Below, piece after piece: positions 51,101 through 63,183 of a stretch of 64,000 nucleotides of DNA (position 1 is the first letter of the stretch; each line of letters opens with the position of its first letter). The translations under genes were made by a program, and so were the position numbers. Source of the DNA: Nitrospinaceae bacterium. Its GTDB lineage: Bacteria > Nitrospinota > Nitrospinia > Nitrospinales > Nitrospinaceae. The stretch lies in the NCBI GenBank assembly GCA_028278405.1, contig JANQEK010000005.1, forward strand, positions 1 through 64,000. Reading direction: 5' to 3'. The notes below the pieces were generated by a model, which did not search any database, had not been told where the DNA came from, and worked only from the letters and a program-made list of their open reading frames with translations.

Positions 51101-52114
51101 TTAAACTATCAATTCAGGGAAAGTCAGACCAGGGGTTTGAGCAAAAATCAGTTCTTTAATGGCAAATCTTTGTTTCAGCATCCGAATATTCTCCTTGCGG
51201 TGCCCAGTATAATTAGAAAATTTTTGTAGGGGAACTTTAAATGTAACACGCTCCGGCAAACGGGATTCCCGCAACAGAAGCTCGGACAAAATATCGAAGC
51301 ACATCCGGGATTCCACGAGGGAACGCAGTGCGGGATGATAGGGCCCGGCCACCAAATTGGCTATCAAGGAAGGCTCTGGATGAAGACCCAGACGAATGGC
51401 CGGTATCCCCGCTTCCTCAAACCGTTTCACCGCTATCTTGAGACTGTTGACCGTTCGCTCGAGGCTCCACGGCATGTATTCACCCTTGTCATACATTTCA
51501 CAGAGAGCGGTGCCACGCACCACCAGGGCAGGATATATCCGCACAAAATCAGGTTTGAATTGCAGGACATCCTCGACAGATTGCTGAAAAGTTTCTTCAG
51601 AGTCTCCGGGAAGCCCCAGCATCAACTGCAACCCAAGCTTGTAACTCCTGCGTCGGATCAGATGGATCGATTGTCCTAAAGACTCAGGAGTATCGCCCCG
51701 GCCGGATCGACTGAGCACCTCCGGATCCGTGGACTGCACACCCAATTCGATGGTTTTCACTGAGTATTGATCCAGAAGGTCCAGTGCCCGTTCATCTACA
51801 GCTCCCGGATGGGTGGAGAGGCGTAGACTATGAATATACCCATGATCAACCCAGTCCTGAACCGAAGACAAAAGAAACCGCTGCCGCGACGGCGGTAAGG
51901 CGGTGAACGTTCCTCCATAAAAAGCCGCTTCCCGGATGGGAGGAAGCTCCTCCAGAGGTTTGGATTGGAGATACGTATTGAAGACGCTATTCAACCGAGC
52001 CCGGTCCTCTTCCCTTTCAGCTCCGGAAATCTCATTCTGATTGCAGAAAACGCAACGATAGGGGCATCCCTGATGCGGGATAAAAATGGGAACGATCATC
52101 CGCTGGCGAGGCAT
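51101..52114 (-). CDS. Radical SAM protein (Elp3/YhcC-like)
   Basis: IFIPHQGCPYRCVFCNQ (CX3CX2C), EAAFYGGTFTALPPSRQ, VKTIELGVQSTDPEVLSRSGRGD, LQLMLGLPGDSEETF. Confidence 0.92.
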   Translation of the reverse strand: MPRQRMIVPIFIPHQGCPYRCVFCNQNEISGAEREEDRARLNSVFNTYLQSKPLEELPPIREAAFYGGTFTALPPSRQRFLLSSVQDWVDHGYIHSLRLSTHPGAVDERALDLLDQYSVKTIELGVQSTDPEVLSRSGRGDTPESLGQSIHLIRRRSYKLGLQLMLGLPGDSEETFQQSVEDVLQFKPDFVRIYPALVVRGTALCEMYDKGEYMPWSLERTVNSLKIAVKRFEEAGIPAIRLGLHPEPSLIANLVAGPYHPALRSLVESRMCFDILSELLLRESRLPERVTFKVPLQKFSNYTGHRKENIRMLKQRFAIKELIFAQTPGLTFPELIV

Positions 52115-52118
52115 GAGG

Positions 52119-52835
52119 TCAATCTATGGGGGTTAAATTAAAACCGGCCAGGGCAGATTTGGCGGCGGCCTGCTCAGCCTCCTTTTTGCTCTTACCGTTT
52201 CCCCGGCCGCGGGTATTTTCCTGGATCACGACCACAACTTCGAACTCTTTGGCGTGAGCAGGCCCTTTTTCGTTCACGATTTTATAGTTGGGAATGCAAT
52301 TGAACTGGGTTTGGGTATATTCTTGAAGCTCGCTTTTGTAATCCCGAAACCGGGCGGTCTCGGCGTACTTGGCTATCTCCTTGCTTAGGACGGGCAAGTA
52401 GATATCCAAAGCTGCCTCCAGGTTACTGTCAAAATAGATTGCTCCAGCAAGGGCTTCATAGGCATTTGCCAGCAGTGAATTCTTTTCTCTCCCGCCGGAG
52501 GAGGCTTCTCCTTTTCCTAAAAGCAGATATTTCCCCAGATCAATCTGCCGGGCCAGCTCGGCAAGACACGATTCATTAACCACGGCGGCGCGAATTTTGG
52601 AAAGCGTTCCTTCTGCAAAATCGGGAAACGCTTTAATCGAATAGCCGCTGACAATCAAATCCAAAACCGAGTCTCCCAAGAACTCAAATCGCTCGTTATC
52701 TTTTAATGTTTCCGAATTCTCGTTGACGTAGGATTTGTGGGTCAGGGCTTTATTGAGGAGGTAAACGTCCCGAAAGGTGTAACCGATTTGCTTTTGAAGA
52801 GATTCTAATTCCTGGACACGTTCTGTGGAAAGCAT
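52119..52835 (-). CDS. rnc: Ribonuclease III
   Basis: NERFEFLGDSVLDLIVS, LLANAYEALAGAIYFDSNL, C-terminal dsRBD. Confidence 0.96.
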   Translation of the reverse strand: MLSTERVQELESLQKQIGYTFRDVYLLNKALTHKSYVNENSETLKDNERFEFLGDSVLDLIVSGYSIKAFPDFAEGTLSKIRAAVVNESCLAELARQIDLGKYLLLGKGEASSGGREKNSLLANAYEALAGAIYFDSNLEAALDIYLPVLSKEIAKYAETARFRDYKSELQEYTQTQFNCIPNYKIVNEKGPAHAKEFEVVVVIQENTRGRGNGKSKKEAEQAAAKSALAGFNLTPID

Positions 52836-52848
52836 TGAAGCCTGGCGG

Positions 52849-54090
<1,242 letters not shown>

Positions 54091-54116
54091 AAAATTTCCT
54101 GGACGAATTACGAAGA

Positions 54117-54350
54117 TTAATTGGTGTGCTTGTTGATATAGTCAATTGCGTGTTCTACAGTAACAATCTTTTCGGCATCCTCATCCGGGATTTCGATTTC
54201 AAAGGCTTCTTCCAAAGCCATCACCAATTCCACGATATCCAGCGAATCGGCTCCCAGATCATCAATAAATGCCGCAGGTCCTGTTACTTGCTTTTCATCC
54301 ACTCCCAACTGATCGACGATAATTTCTTTTACTTTATCTTCCACAGACAT
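54117..54350 (-). CDS. acpP: Acyl carrier protein
   Basis: [35 protein letters not shown]. Confidence 0.98.
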   Translation of the reverse strand: MSVEDKVKEIIVDQLGVDEKQVTGPAAFIDDLGADSLDIVELVMALEEAFEIEIPDEDAEKIVTVEHAIDYINKHTN

Positions 54351-54373
54351 AGTTTACACGCTCCTCGATAAGA

Positions 54374-55114
54374 TCACATTAACATCCCACCATTAATACT
54401 GAGAACCTGGCCGGTAATGTAACTGGCCCGATCCGAAACAAGAAATGAAATACAATTGGCAATATCTTCGGGTAGACCCAGGCGAGCCAGCGGGATTTGC
54501 TCGATGAGCCGTTCTCGAACTTTTTCATCCAAAACCTGAGTCATTGCCGTGTCGATAAAACCCGGGGCTATGGCATTGACCCGGATTCCTCGTGAAGCCA
54601 CTTCCCTGGCAGTGGTTTTGGTGAGTCCAATCAATCCCGCTTTGGAAGCCGAGTAATTGGCCTGTCCCGCATTTCCCATCAAACCGACAATGGAAGCAAC
54701 ATTCACGATCGATCCGCTCTTTTGCTTCATCATCTGCTTGACGGCCTGCTGGCTGCATAGAAATGAACCTTTGAGATTGATCGAAAGGACCAAATCCCAG
54801 TCGGCTTCCTTCATGCGCATCAGCAACCCATCGCGGGTGATCCCGGCATTGTTCACCAGGATATCTACCAGTTTAAATTCTTTGGAGACAGAATCAAAAC
54901 ATTTTTGCACCGCCTCCGGGTCCGTCACATTCAGTGCCACAGGGGAAGCGGAACCGCCGTTTTGCTTGATTTCATCTGCCGATTTTTCAGCGCCTTCCAG
55001 ATTGACATCGCCTAGAATTACATGGGCACCCTGGCGCGCTAACTCTTCTCCCACAATTTTACCAATTCCCTGCGCCCCGCCCGTCACCAGGGCCACCTTA
55101 TCCTTAAGCTCCAT
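54374..55114 (-). CDS. fabG: 3-oxoacyl-ACP reductase
   Basis: ALVTGGAQGIGKIVGEELARQGAHV, NNAGITRDGLLMRM, YSASKAGLIGLTK, SDRASYITGQVLSINGGMLM. Confidence 0.97.
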   Translation of the reverse strand: MELKDKVALVTGGAQGIGKIVGEELARQGAHVILGDVNLEGAEKSADEIKQNGGSASPVALNVTDPEAVQKCFDSVSKEFKLVDILVNNAGITRDGLLMRMKEADWDLVLSINLKGSFLCSQQAVKQMMKQKSGSIVNVASIVGLMGNAGQANYSASKAGLIGLTKTTAREVASRGIRVNAIAPGFIDTAMTQVLDEKVRERLIEQIPLARLGLPEDIANCISFLVSDRASYITGQVLSINGGMLM

Positions 55115-55134
55115 CGATCACCTTAATTGACAGA

Positions 55135-56073
55135 TTATCCTTTTAGCGCCGCAACAGTTTTTTCCAGGGACTCCTGGTCTCCCACCTGGTAGCAATCCAC
55201 ACTTTTATCAAATCGTCTCATTAAACCTGACAACACTTTACCGGACCCAATCTCAACGACTGCCTGAATTCCCTGATCGACCATATACTGCATCGTATCC
55301 AACCAACGCACCGGGGAACAAACCTGACGAACCAAAGCTTGTCGGGCATCGTTTCCTTTGGAAATGGGCTTGGCTTCGACATTAGAAATGACCGGAACTT
55401 TTAAATCCTGGAACTCGGTTTGTTCCAGCTCACCTTGAAGTTTGACTTCCGCCGGTTTCATCAACGAGCAATGAAAGGGAGCACTGACCGGCAACAGAAC
55501 AGATTTTTTGGCACCCGCCTGTTTTGCACTTTCAGAAACGCTTTCTACTGATTCCTTGTGACCCGCGATGACGATTTGTTCTGGACTATTGAGATTGGCC
55601 GGTTGAACGACTTTTCCGTTCGTGGAGACATCGTTGCAGAGTTCCTGGATTTTCTCCAAGGGTAAGCCAATGATCGCCGCCATGCCGCCGACCCCAACCG
55701 GTACGGCTTCCTGCATAAAACGACCCCGTTGACGAACCAGATGAACGGCATCCCGAAACTTGAGGGCTCCCGCCGCAACCAGCGCGGAAAATTCACCCAG
55801 GCTATGGCCTGCCGTCATTACAAAATCTATATCATGCTCTTTCAATCTTTTCAAGGCAATACTACTGTGGATCAACAACGCGGGCTGTGTGTTCTCTGTC
55901 AATTTCAGAACTTCCTCCGGACCATTAAAACAGATGTCGGCAATATCATGCCCCAGCACTTCGCAGGCTTCGTCAAACATCGCTCGACACGTATCATCCG
56001 AATCATAAAAATCTTTTCCCATTCCAACGAACTGAGATCCCTGTCCGGGAAATAAAAAAGCTGTCTTCACCAT
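55135..56073 (-). CDS. fabD: Malonyl-CoA:ACP transacylase
   Basis: MVKTAFLFPGQGSQFVGMGKDF, TAGHSLGEFSALVAAGAL. Confidence 0.96.
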   Translation of the reverse strand: MVKTAFLFPGQGSQFVGMGKDFYDSDDTCRAMFDEACEVLGHDIADICFNGPEEVLKLTENTQPALLIHSSIALKRLKEHDIDFVMTAGHSLGEFSALVAAGALKFRDAVHLVRQRGRFMQEAVPVGVGGMAAIIGLPLEKIQELCNDVSTNGKVVQPANLNSPEQIVIAGHKESVESVSESAKQAGAKKSVLLPVSAPFHCSLMKPAEVKLQGELEQTEFQDLKVPVISNVEAKPISKGNDARQALVRQVCSPVRWLDTMQYMVDQGIQAVVEIGSGKVLSGLMRRFDKSVDCYQVGDQESLEKTVAALKG

Positions 56074-57068
56074 CGAATCGCCGCCGCTCCCCAAGTTAGG
56101 CCTGCACCCAAAACGGTAAGCAGACTCAAAGTTCCAGGTTGAAGTCTTCCAGCTTCGCGCGCTTCATGAAGCGCGATCGGAATGGAAGCCCCGCTGGTGT
56201 TTCCATATTTATGAATATTGACAAAAAATTTGTCGATATTCATATTCAGTTTTTCAGAGACCGTTTCAATAATTCTGCGATTGGCTTGATGGGGAATCAC
56301 CACATCCACATCATCGGTAGACAATCCATTGAACTCCAGACATTCCCTAGAAACTTCGCTCATACGCTTCACGGCCATTTTAAAGGTCGATTGACCGGAC
56401 ATTTTCAAACAATACATCTTGTTGTCCACTGCTTCTCGGTTCACCGGCTCTCTTCCAATACCGCCGGGCACGATCAACATGTCGGATTGGTTGCCGTCAG
56501 AATAAATATGTGACGAAAGGATACCTGCCGGTTCGTCTTTTTCGACGCGCTTGACTATCACCGCGCCGGCACCATCTCCGAATAAGATACAGGTTGTCCG
56601 GTCAGCCCAGTCCATGATTCGGGAATTAACTTCTGCGCCGATCACCATTACGTTTTCATACCGTCCGCTCTTGATGTACTGCTCTGCAATCGACAACCCA
56701 AACACAAAACCGGAACAAACAGCAGAAATATCATAGGCCGCGGCCCCGGAGGCGCCCAAATTCTTTTGCACAAAACAAGCCGTCGACGGATAAAGTACAT
56801 CCGGTGTGGAGGTGCAGACAATAATCATATCCAGTTCATCCGGAGCCATGCCTGCCGAGTTCAAAGCATTTTTGGCCGCATGCGCTCCTAAAGTGGAGGA
56901 CGACTCATCTTTTCGGGCAATTCTTCTTTCTTGAATACCAGTGCGGGCGCGAATCCACTCATCCGAGGTATCCAGAGTTTTTTCCAGGTCTGCATTGGTC
57001 AGAATTTTTTCGGGAAGGTATATTCCCGTTCCTACAATTTCAGCCTGGTATAAGGAGCGTTTGCTCAT
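56067..57068 (-). CDS. fabH: Beta-ketoacyl-ACP synthase III
   Basis: DEWIRARTGIQERRIA, YDISAVCSGFVFGLSIAEQYI, VIPHQANRRIIETVSEKL, YGNTSGASIPIAL. Confidence 0.97.
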   Translation of the reverse strand: MSKRSLYQAEIVGTGIYLPEKILTNADLEKTLDTSDEWIRARTGIQERRIARKDESSSTLGAHAAKNALNSAGMAPDELDMIIVCTSTPDVLYPSTACFVQKNLGASGAAAYDISAVCSGFVFGLSIAEQYIKSGRYENVMVIGAEVNSRIMDWADRTTCILFGDGAGAVIVKRVEKDEPAGILSSHIYSDGNQSDMLIVPGGIGREPVNREAVDNKMYCLKMSGQSTFKMAVKRMSEVSRECLEFNGLSTDDVDVVIPHQANRRIIETVSEKLNMNIDKFFVNIHKYGNTSGASIPIALHEAREAGRLQPGTLSLLTVLGAGLTWGAAAIRW

Positions 57069-57110
57069 AAGCAGATCAAGTTGGATGGTTTGAATTAAAG
57101 GATTGAACGG

Positions 57111-58214
57111 TTAGTTTTTGGAAGAATCGGTCGTTTCCTCGGAAGTTTTAGAATCTTTTGGGTCATCCTCGGACCCGGTAACGATATCTTTAATATGTTG
57201 CCAGAGAGATCCTCCGCCGTCCAGATTGTATTCAATATCTTCACAAATATGTTCATTGATCTTTTTTTCAACAAACTTATGCGCCTGGTAAATGGCATTC
57301 TTGATGGCCTTAGGACTGGAACTACCGTGGGCGATAATGCACACTCCATTGATTCCCAGAAGCGGCGCTCCTCCTTTTTCTGAATAATCGACTTTCTTCT
57401 TCATCTCCGCCAAGTGAGGTTTCAACAACATGTAACTCAGCTTGGTGGTCATCCCCGTCTTAAAGAGATTTTTCAAACTGCCGCCGATCATTTCGGCCAG
57501 GCTTTCACTGATTTTGAGGGCCACGTTGCCGGTAAAGCCGTCGCATACGATCACGTCGGCGTTACCCCGATAGACCTCTTTCCCTTCAACATTGCCTATA
57601 AAGTTAATATGGCTCTTTTTAAGCAGCTTGAAAGCCTCCTTTGTGGTTTCATTCCCCTTGCTGTCTTCTTCACCGATACTTAATAAACCAACCCCAGGGT
57701 TATCGTTTCCCAGAATGTACTTGGCATAAGCGTGGCCCATAATTCCAAACTGAAACAACTGGTTGGTTTTACAATCCACATTGGCGCCGGCATCGAGAAG
57801 AATAGATGTACCCTTGGCTGTCGGCAGTTGAATCGCAATGGCCGGCCGGTCCACTCCTTTTAAAGGACGTAAGATGATTGTGGAATACGCGAGAACCGCG
57901 CCAGTGTTGCCGGCACTCACAAAGGCAGAAGCTTCGCCTTTTTTAACCAGGTCCACCCCGATCTTGATCGAGGATTTCTTTTTCGTTCGGATCACCTTGC
58001 CGGGGCTGTCATGCATCTCAACCACTTCATCCGCATGCTCTACTTCAATGCCCAGCTGCTTCCAGTCCTCGTATTTCTCCAACTCTTGATAAACTCGATG
58101 GGAAATGCCCGTGAGGATGATGGGAATCTTGAATTCCCGCGCCGCCAACACAGAGCCTTCAACAATGGCCTCTGGAGCATGGTCTCCCCCCATTGCGTCA
58201 ACAGCAATTTTCAT
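57111..58214 (-). CDS. plsX: Phosphate acyltransferase PlsX
   Basis: MKIAVDAMGGDHAPEAIVEG, AFVSAGNTGAVLA, VCDGFTGNVALKISES. Confidence 0.97.
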   Translation of the reverse strand: MKIAVDAMGGDHAPEAIVEGSVLAAREFKIPIILTGISHRVYQELEKYEDWKQLGIEVEHADEVVEMHDSPGKVIRTKKKSSIKIGVDLVKKGEASAFVSAGNTGAVLAYSTIILRPLKGVDRPAIAIQLPTAKGTSILLDAGANVDCKTNQLFQFGIMGHAYAKYILGNDNPGVGLLSIGEEDSKGNETTKEAFKLLKKSHINFIGNVEGKEVYRGNADVIVCDGFTGNVALKISESLAEMIGGSLKNLFKTGMTTKLSYMLLKPHLAEMKKKVDYSEKGGAPLLGINGVCIIAHGSSSPKAIKNAIYQAHKFVEKKINEHICEDIEYNLDGGGSLWQHIKDIVTGSEDDPKDSKTSEETTDSSKN

Positions 58215-58396
58215 TTCTGACTATTTTCCTCCGGAAGGTTCAAGGGGGATCCGCCAAATACCTCTTTAAGATAATGTTCGAGGAAATGCGGTTATCAAAA
58301 AATGCGTCCGGCAGTTTATTCGGGATAAGGCAATACTTTTTCAATGGTTGAAATTCAAATAAACCGGTCGATCTGGATTGGAATCGATGAATCTAC

Positions 58397-58579
58397 TTAG
58401 ACTGCTTCAACCTCTATAACTTCTTTACCCTTGTAGTATCCGCAGTGAGGACAAACATGGTGAGGTCGCATAATCTCGTGACATTGAGGGCATTCACCAT
58501 AAGCAGGAACACTTAAGCGATCGTGTGAACGTCTCATACCTCTTCTTGATTTGGATGTTCGTTTCTTGGGTACTGGCAT
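58397..58579 (-). CDS. rpmF: 50S ribosomal protein L32
   Basis: [22 protein letters not shown]...[25 protein letters not shown]. Confidence 0.97.
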   Translation of the reverse strand: MPVPKKRTSKSRRGMRRSHDRLSVPAYGECPQCHEIMRPHHVCPHCGYYKGKEVIEVEAV

Positions 58580-58598
58580 GCCGATTTCCTTAAAAAAA

Positions 58599-59138
58599 CT
58601 ACTTCAGTTTATCTTTCAACGTTTTTAAAACGGCCAATCGCGGATCAATGGAATCCTTATCCGAACACTGACAATTTTCTTTATTTCGATTTACCCCGCA
58701 TTGAGAACAGATTCCCTGGCAATCGGTCTTGCACAACCGAACCAAGGGCAAACTCAACAACATCTGGTCATACACGGCCTGGGTTAAATCAATTTGATCA
58801 TCGGAGTAAAACTCCATCTCGATATCTGAGGCATGGAGTTCAACATCCGTTTCATGTCCTTCGGTTTCATTCCCGGGAACATAATGGGACGAAATCTTGG
58901 AGCGGATTTTGTAAATCAACGGTTCCAAGCATCGGGAACAAACCAATTCCATTTCAGTGGAAATGTTTCCCTTAAGAAAAACTTCCCGACCCATTTTTGA
59001 AAGACTGCCCCGAACACAGACGTCTTTCTTTAAAATTGCTTCTACCGGATCGATTTGAAAATAATCCGGTTTTTCGACAAACTCAAAAACATATTCCTCG
59101 TCATCCGGAATATCATCAAAATTTACGACCAAACTCAT
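58599..59138 (-). CDS. DUF177 / YceD-like protein
   Basis: Upstream of rpm[38 protein letters not shown]. Confidence 0.93.
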   Translation of the reverse strand: MSLVVNFDDIPDDEEYVFEFVEKPDYFQIDPVEAILKKDVCVRGSLSKMGREVFLKGNISTEMELVCSRCLEPLIYKIRSKISSHYVPGNETEGHETDVELHASDIEMEFYSDDQIDLTQAVYDQMLLSLPLVRLCKTDCQGICSQCGVNRNKENCQCSDKDSIDPRLAVLKTLKDKLK

Positions 59139-59265
59139 GGTCCACCCGCTGACTCAAAAAGCATTGTGAATATTAAATTGTGTCGCGCAAGAAGGCGGGT
59201 AAGGTACTAAAAATACTAGCTTTAATAAGTTAAAGAGTCAAGGGAAAATTATTCCTTCAGCCCCT

Positions 59266-60144
59266 TCATGAACGGGGATGACATTTGTCAAAAACCTCCC
59301 GCATTCTCTCTTGGACCACATGTGTATAGATCTGCGTGGTGGATATGTCCGAATGCCCCAACATTTGCTGAACCGACCGCAAATCAGCTCCTCTTTCCAG
59401 GAGATGAGTCGCAAAAGCATGCCGTAATGTGTGTGGCGAGGCAGGTACCGTAATATTAGCCTTAAGGGCGTACTGTTTCAATGTTTTCCAGAAGGCCTGC
59501 CGAGTCATGGGCATGGTTCTTCGGGAAATAAACAGTGCACGGAGATTTCTGTTTTTTGCCAACCGGGGGCGGCTTTTCTCCAGATACGCCTTTAAACAGG
59601 ACTGAGCGACTTCCCCCAAGGGAATCACCCGCTCCTTCCCGCCCTTTCCATACGAACGGATGAATCCAACCTCTAAATTCAGATCGTTCAACTCCAATGA
59701 TATCAATTCACTGACCCGAACCCCGGTGGCGTACAGGACCTCCAGCATGGCTTTGTCCCTGAGCCCCAAAGGCGTTTCCACGTCAGGCTGATTCAAAAGA
59801 GATTCCACCTCATTCAAGGAAAGAGTGCGAGGTAGTTTGCGCCAGGTTTTGGGTGTCTCCAAGGTCTCCACAGGGTTCTTTTCGATCAGACTTTCTCCAA
59901 CCAGATACTTGAAAAACGACCTCAGGGAAGACAAAGAGCGAGCGATGGATCGAGATGACAGCCCCTGATTGTGCAAATTCAATAGAAACTCGCGAATATC
60001 CGAGGAACTGATAGACTTCAGCGACACCTTGGGCTGGAAGGAAACGAACCGAGAAATATCACGCCGGTATCCGTCCACCGTGTTGGGGGAATGGCGTTTC
60101 TCGACAAACAAATGTTCGGTAAATTCCCGGACCAGCTCTTCCAT
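59266..60144 (-). CDS. xerC: Tyrosine recombinase XerC/XerD-like
   Basis: ATGVRVSELISLELNDL, SPHTLRHAFATHLLERGADLRSVQQMLGHSDISTTQIYTHV; possible longer start at 60204. Confidence 0.9.
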   Translation of the reverse strand: MEELVREFTEHLFVEKRHSPNTVDGYRRDISRFVSFQPKVSLKSISSSDIREFLLNLHNQGLSSRSIARSLSSLRSFFKYLVGESLIEKNPVETLETPKTWRKLPRTLSLNEVESLLNQPDVETPLGLRDKAMLEVLYATGVRVSELISLELNDLNLEVGFIRSYGKGGKERVIPLGEVAQSCLKAYLEKSRPRLAKNRNLRALFISRRTMPMTRQAFWKTLKQYALKANITVPASPHTLRHAFATHLLERGADLRSVQQMLGHSDISTTQIYTHVVQERMREVFDKCHPRS

Positions 60145-60313
60145 TTTGAAACCATCTAAAGGTTTATTTATCAAAACTTTATGACAAACTTCCCGAATAA
60201 TCAATGAAATTATCGGTGGGTAGGAAAATTTGCCGAAAATAATTAAATCAGTTAGAATTACACCCGCCTGTCAAACACCATTCATTTTCTCAACCACCCT
60301 TAGAAAGACCGAC

Positions 60314-61306
60314 ATGGAACGAATCACTCTCATTCAACACCTACGGCGACGCCAGAATATGGCTGAAGGGGCTACCGGAGAATTCACCAGCCTGATGATG
60401 GAAATTCTGGTGGCAGCCAAGTTTGTCTCCTTGCAGGTCAATAACGCGGGTTTGGGTGAAGATATTCTGGGATTGACGGGCCGGGTTAACATCCAGGGCG
60501 AAGAGGTTCAAAAACTGGATGAATACGCCAATGAGATTTTTACCAAACTACTGGGGAATTCCGGTCTCATTTGTGCCATAACCTCCGAGGAATATGACAA
60601 ACCGGTAATCATTCCGCCAGATCAGGCGGGCAAATATGTGTTCACCATGGACCCGCTGGACGGATCTTCCAACATCGATGTCAACGTCAGCATCGGCACC
60701 ATTTTCTCCATTTACCGCAAGCAAAGTCCGGGCAACGAAGTCACCGATGACGATCTGCTTCAGAAGGGATCACAACAGGTGGCATCCGGTTACATCGTAT
60801 ACGGTTCCAGCACGATGTTCGTTTACACTTCCGGTGAGGGTGTTCATGGATTCACGCTCGATCCCTCCTTGGGAGAATTTTTCTTATCGCACAGCGACAT
60901 CAAGATCCCGGAATCCGGTACCACTTACAGCATCAACGAGGGTAATATCGAAACCTGGGAAGAACCTCAAAAAAATCTCGTCGACTATATGAAGGAGACG
61001 GATAAGGAAACTCAAAGGCCCTACAAGTTGAGATACATCGGTTCACTTGTATCCGATTTCCACCGCACACTCCTTAAGGGAGGAATTTTCATGTACCCGG
61101 GCGACCAGAAAAACCCCCAGGGAAAACTGCGCTATGCCTTTGAGGCCGCCCCTCTCGCTTTTATTGTGGAACACGCCGGAGGCAAAGCCACCAATGGTCA
61201 AACCCGAATACTGGATATCCAACCCTCGGAAATCCATCAAAGGACTCCCCTCTTCATTGGAAGCACTCGCGAGGTGGACCTGGTTGACCGGTTCCTCAAG
61301 AAATAA
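60314..61306 (+). CDS. fbp: Class I fructose-1,6-bisphosphatase
   Basis: VFTMDPLDGSSNIDVNVSIGTIFSIYR, RYIGSLVSDFHRTLLKGGIFMYPGD, AFIVEHAGGKATNG. Confidence 0.96.
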   Translation: MERITLIQHLRRRQNMAEGATGEFTSLMMEILVAAKFVSLQVNNAGLGEDILGLTGRVNIQGEEVQKLDEYANEIFTKLLGNSGLICAITSEEYDKPVIIPPDQAGKYVFTMDPLDGSSNIDVNVSIGTIFSIYRKQSPGNEVTDDDLLQKGSQQVASGYIVYGSSTMFVYTSGEGVHGFTLDPSLGEFFLSHSDIKIPESGTTYSINEGNIETWEEPQKNLVDYMKETDKETQRPYKLRYIGSLVSDFHRTLLKGGIFMYPGDQKNPQGKLRYAFEAAPLAFIVEHAGGKATNGQTRILDIQPSEIHQRTPLFIGSTREVDLVDRFLKK

Positions 61307-61336
61307 TCTCCCATTCACAATTCAATCAACCTGTTT

Positions 61337-62638
61337 ATGAAAATCAAGAGCATCAAAGGCGTCAAGGACATCCTGCCCGGAGAAATTGAAAAGTGGCAAT
61401 GGGTGGAATCCGTAGCAGGCTGGATGTTTTCCCGATACGGTTTCAAGGAAATCCGGCTCCCCATTTTTGAATACACCGACCTGTTTAAAAGAAGTATCGG
61501 TGATACCACAGACATCGTGGAAAAGGAGATGTACACCTTCAAGGATAAAGGAGGTGAGGAGATCACGCTCCGGCCGGAAGGAACCGCTTCTGTCGTTCGG
61601 TCCTACATTGAGCACAAAATGCATGGCCAGAACCAGTTAACCAAACTGTATTACCTCGGTCCCATGTTTCGTTATGAACGACCGCAGGCGGGACGCTTTC
61701 GCCAGTTTTACCAGATCGGGGTGGAAGCCATGGGATCATCCAGTCCAGCCATCGATGCGGAAGTGATGATCATGCTTATAGAGTTTTTCAAGACACTGGG
61801 CCTGAACGATCTCGAACTCCAGATCAACTCTCTGGGATGCAAAGATTGTCGTCCGCAATACCGTGAGACCCTCAAATCGGCGATCAAACCGCATTTGAAA
61901 GAATTATGCAGCAACTGCAACCAGCGTTACGAGCGAAACCCATTGCGTGTTCTTGATTGCAAGGTGGAATGCTGCAGTGAAATTGCCAAAGGCCTCCCAA
62001 AATTCAAAGATCATCTCTGCTCGCAATGCGAACAGGATTTTGCCCAGGTCCAGGAATTTCTGGATGCGGTCAACACTTCTTATAGTGTCAACGATCAAAT
62101 CGTGCGCGGTCTTGATTATTACAATAAAACGACGTTCGAAGTGATTTCAAAAACCGGACTGGGATCGCAAAACGCCGTCTGCGGTGGCGGCCGTTATGAT
62201 TCCCTGGTGGAAGATTTTAATGGTCCTCCGACCCCCTGCTTCGGCTTCGCTCTCGGCTTGGAACGCCTGATCTCCCTTCTGCCCGAAGAAAAACTTCAAA
62301 ACCTGGAGCAGCGTCCCGACATCTACCTGGTTTGCCTCGGTGAGGAAGCGCAGCAATTGTCCTTTTCGGTCACTCATCAACTACGGACTGCCGGCTTCTG
62401 TGTAGAACGTGAGATTGAAGGGGGAAGCATGAAAAGTCAAATGCGCAAAGCCAATAAACTCGAAAGTCGGTTTGCGCTGATCATCGGGGAAAACGAAATC
62501 AAGAACAACAAATACGTGTTAAAAAACATGAAAGATGGGGAACAATCGGAAATATCTGCGGATACCCTGACCCAGGAAGTGTACGACCACTACAAGCGCT
62601 GGAGCGATGCCCAATTGAAAGAATCTGGCCAAAAATGA
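61337..62638 (+). CDS. hisS: Histidyl-tRNA synthetase
   Basis: TLRPEGTASVVRSYIEHKM, MFRYERPQAGRFRQFYQIGVEAMG, VRGLDYYNKTTFEV, GGGRYDSLVEDF. Confidence 0.97.
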   Translation: MKIKSIKGVKDILPGEIEKWQWVESVAGWMFSRYGFKEIRLPIFEYTDLFKRSIGDTTDIVEKEMYTFKDKGGEEITLRPEGTASVVRSYIEHKMHGQNQLTKLYYLGPMFRYERPQAGRFRQFYQIGVEAMGSSSPAIDAEVMIMLIEFFKTLGLNDLELQINSLGCKDCRPQYRETLKSAIKPHLKELCSNCNQRYERNPLRVLDCKVECCSEIAKGLPKFKDHLCSQCEQDFAQVQEFLDAVNTSYSVNDQIVRGLDYYNKTTFEVISKTGLGSQNAVCGGGRYDSLVEDFNGPPTPCFGFALGLERLISLLPEEKLQNLEQRPDIYLVCLGEEAQQLSFSVTHQLRTAGFCVEREIEGGSMKSQMRKANKLESRFALIIGENEIKNNKYVLKNMKDGEQSEISADTLTQEVYDHYKRWSDAQLKESGQK

Positions 62639-62692
62639 TGGATTGACCCTGTGGAATCTCCATGATAAGTTTTATGCTTAAAGGGAGGTTTT

Positions 62693-63121
62693 ATGGCCGC
62701 TGACGAACATGAAGTTCTTGAAAATTTCATCAATCAGCACAACCTGAAAATCACCAAACAGAGACGTGCCGTGCTGGAAGCGTTTCTGGGCAGTGAGGAA
62801 CACCTCAGCGCTGAAGAACTTTATAAAAAAGTTTCAGCCAAGGAACCCAAAATCGGCTTGGCCACCGTATACCGGACCCTCGCTTTGTTGACCGAAAGCG
62901 GGCTTGCCGCAGAGCTTGATTTCGGCGACGGTCAGAAACGCTACGAACACAACTACGAACACGCCCACCACGATCATATGATCTGCACCCAATGCGGCAA
63001 GATCATCGAGTTCCACAATTCCACAATTGAAAAATTACAGGAAGACGTGGCCCGGGAACACGGCTTCGAAATGACCACTCACAAACTGGACATGTTCGGC
63101 ATTTGCAATGATTGCCGTTAA
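62693..63121 (+). CDS. fur: Fur-family transcriptional regulator
   Basis: KITKQRRAVLEAFL, IGLATVYRTLALLTESGLAAEL, HHDHMICTQCGKIIEF, C-terminal CNDC. Confidence 0.88.
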   Translation: MAADEHEVLENFINQHNLKITKQRRAVLEAFLGSEEHLSAEELYKKVSAKEPKIGLATVYRTLALLTESGLAAELDFGDGQKRYEHNYEHAHHDHMICTQCGKIIEFHNSTIEKLQEDVAREHGFEMTTHKLDMFGICNDCR

Positions 63122-63183
63122 CCTGCACTTCCACAAAAATTTTTATCATCAAATCTTTTGAGCTTAGTACGAGGTTTTTCCAC

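Noticed and set aside
59266-60144. XerC-like gene as evidence for an integron or integrated element
   Set aside because: Housekeeping-type XerC/D with no att-like repeats, cargo or other mobile genes around it.
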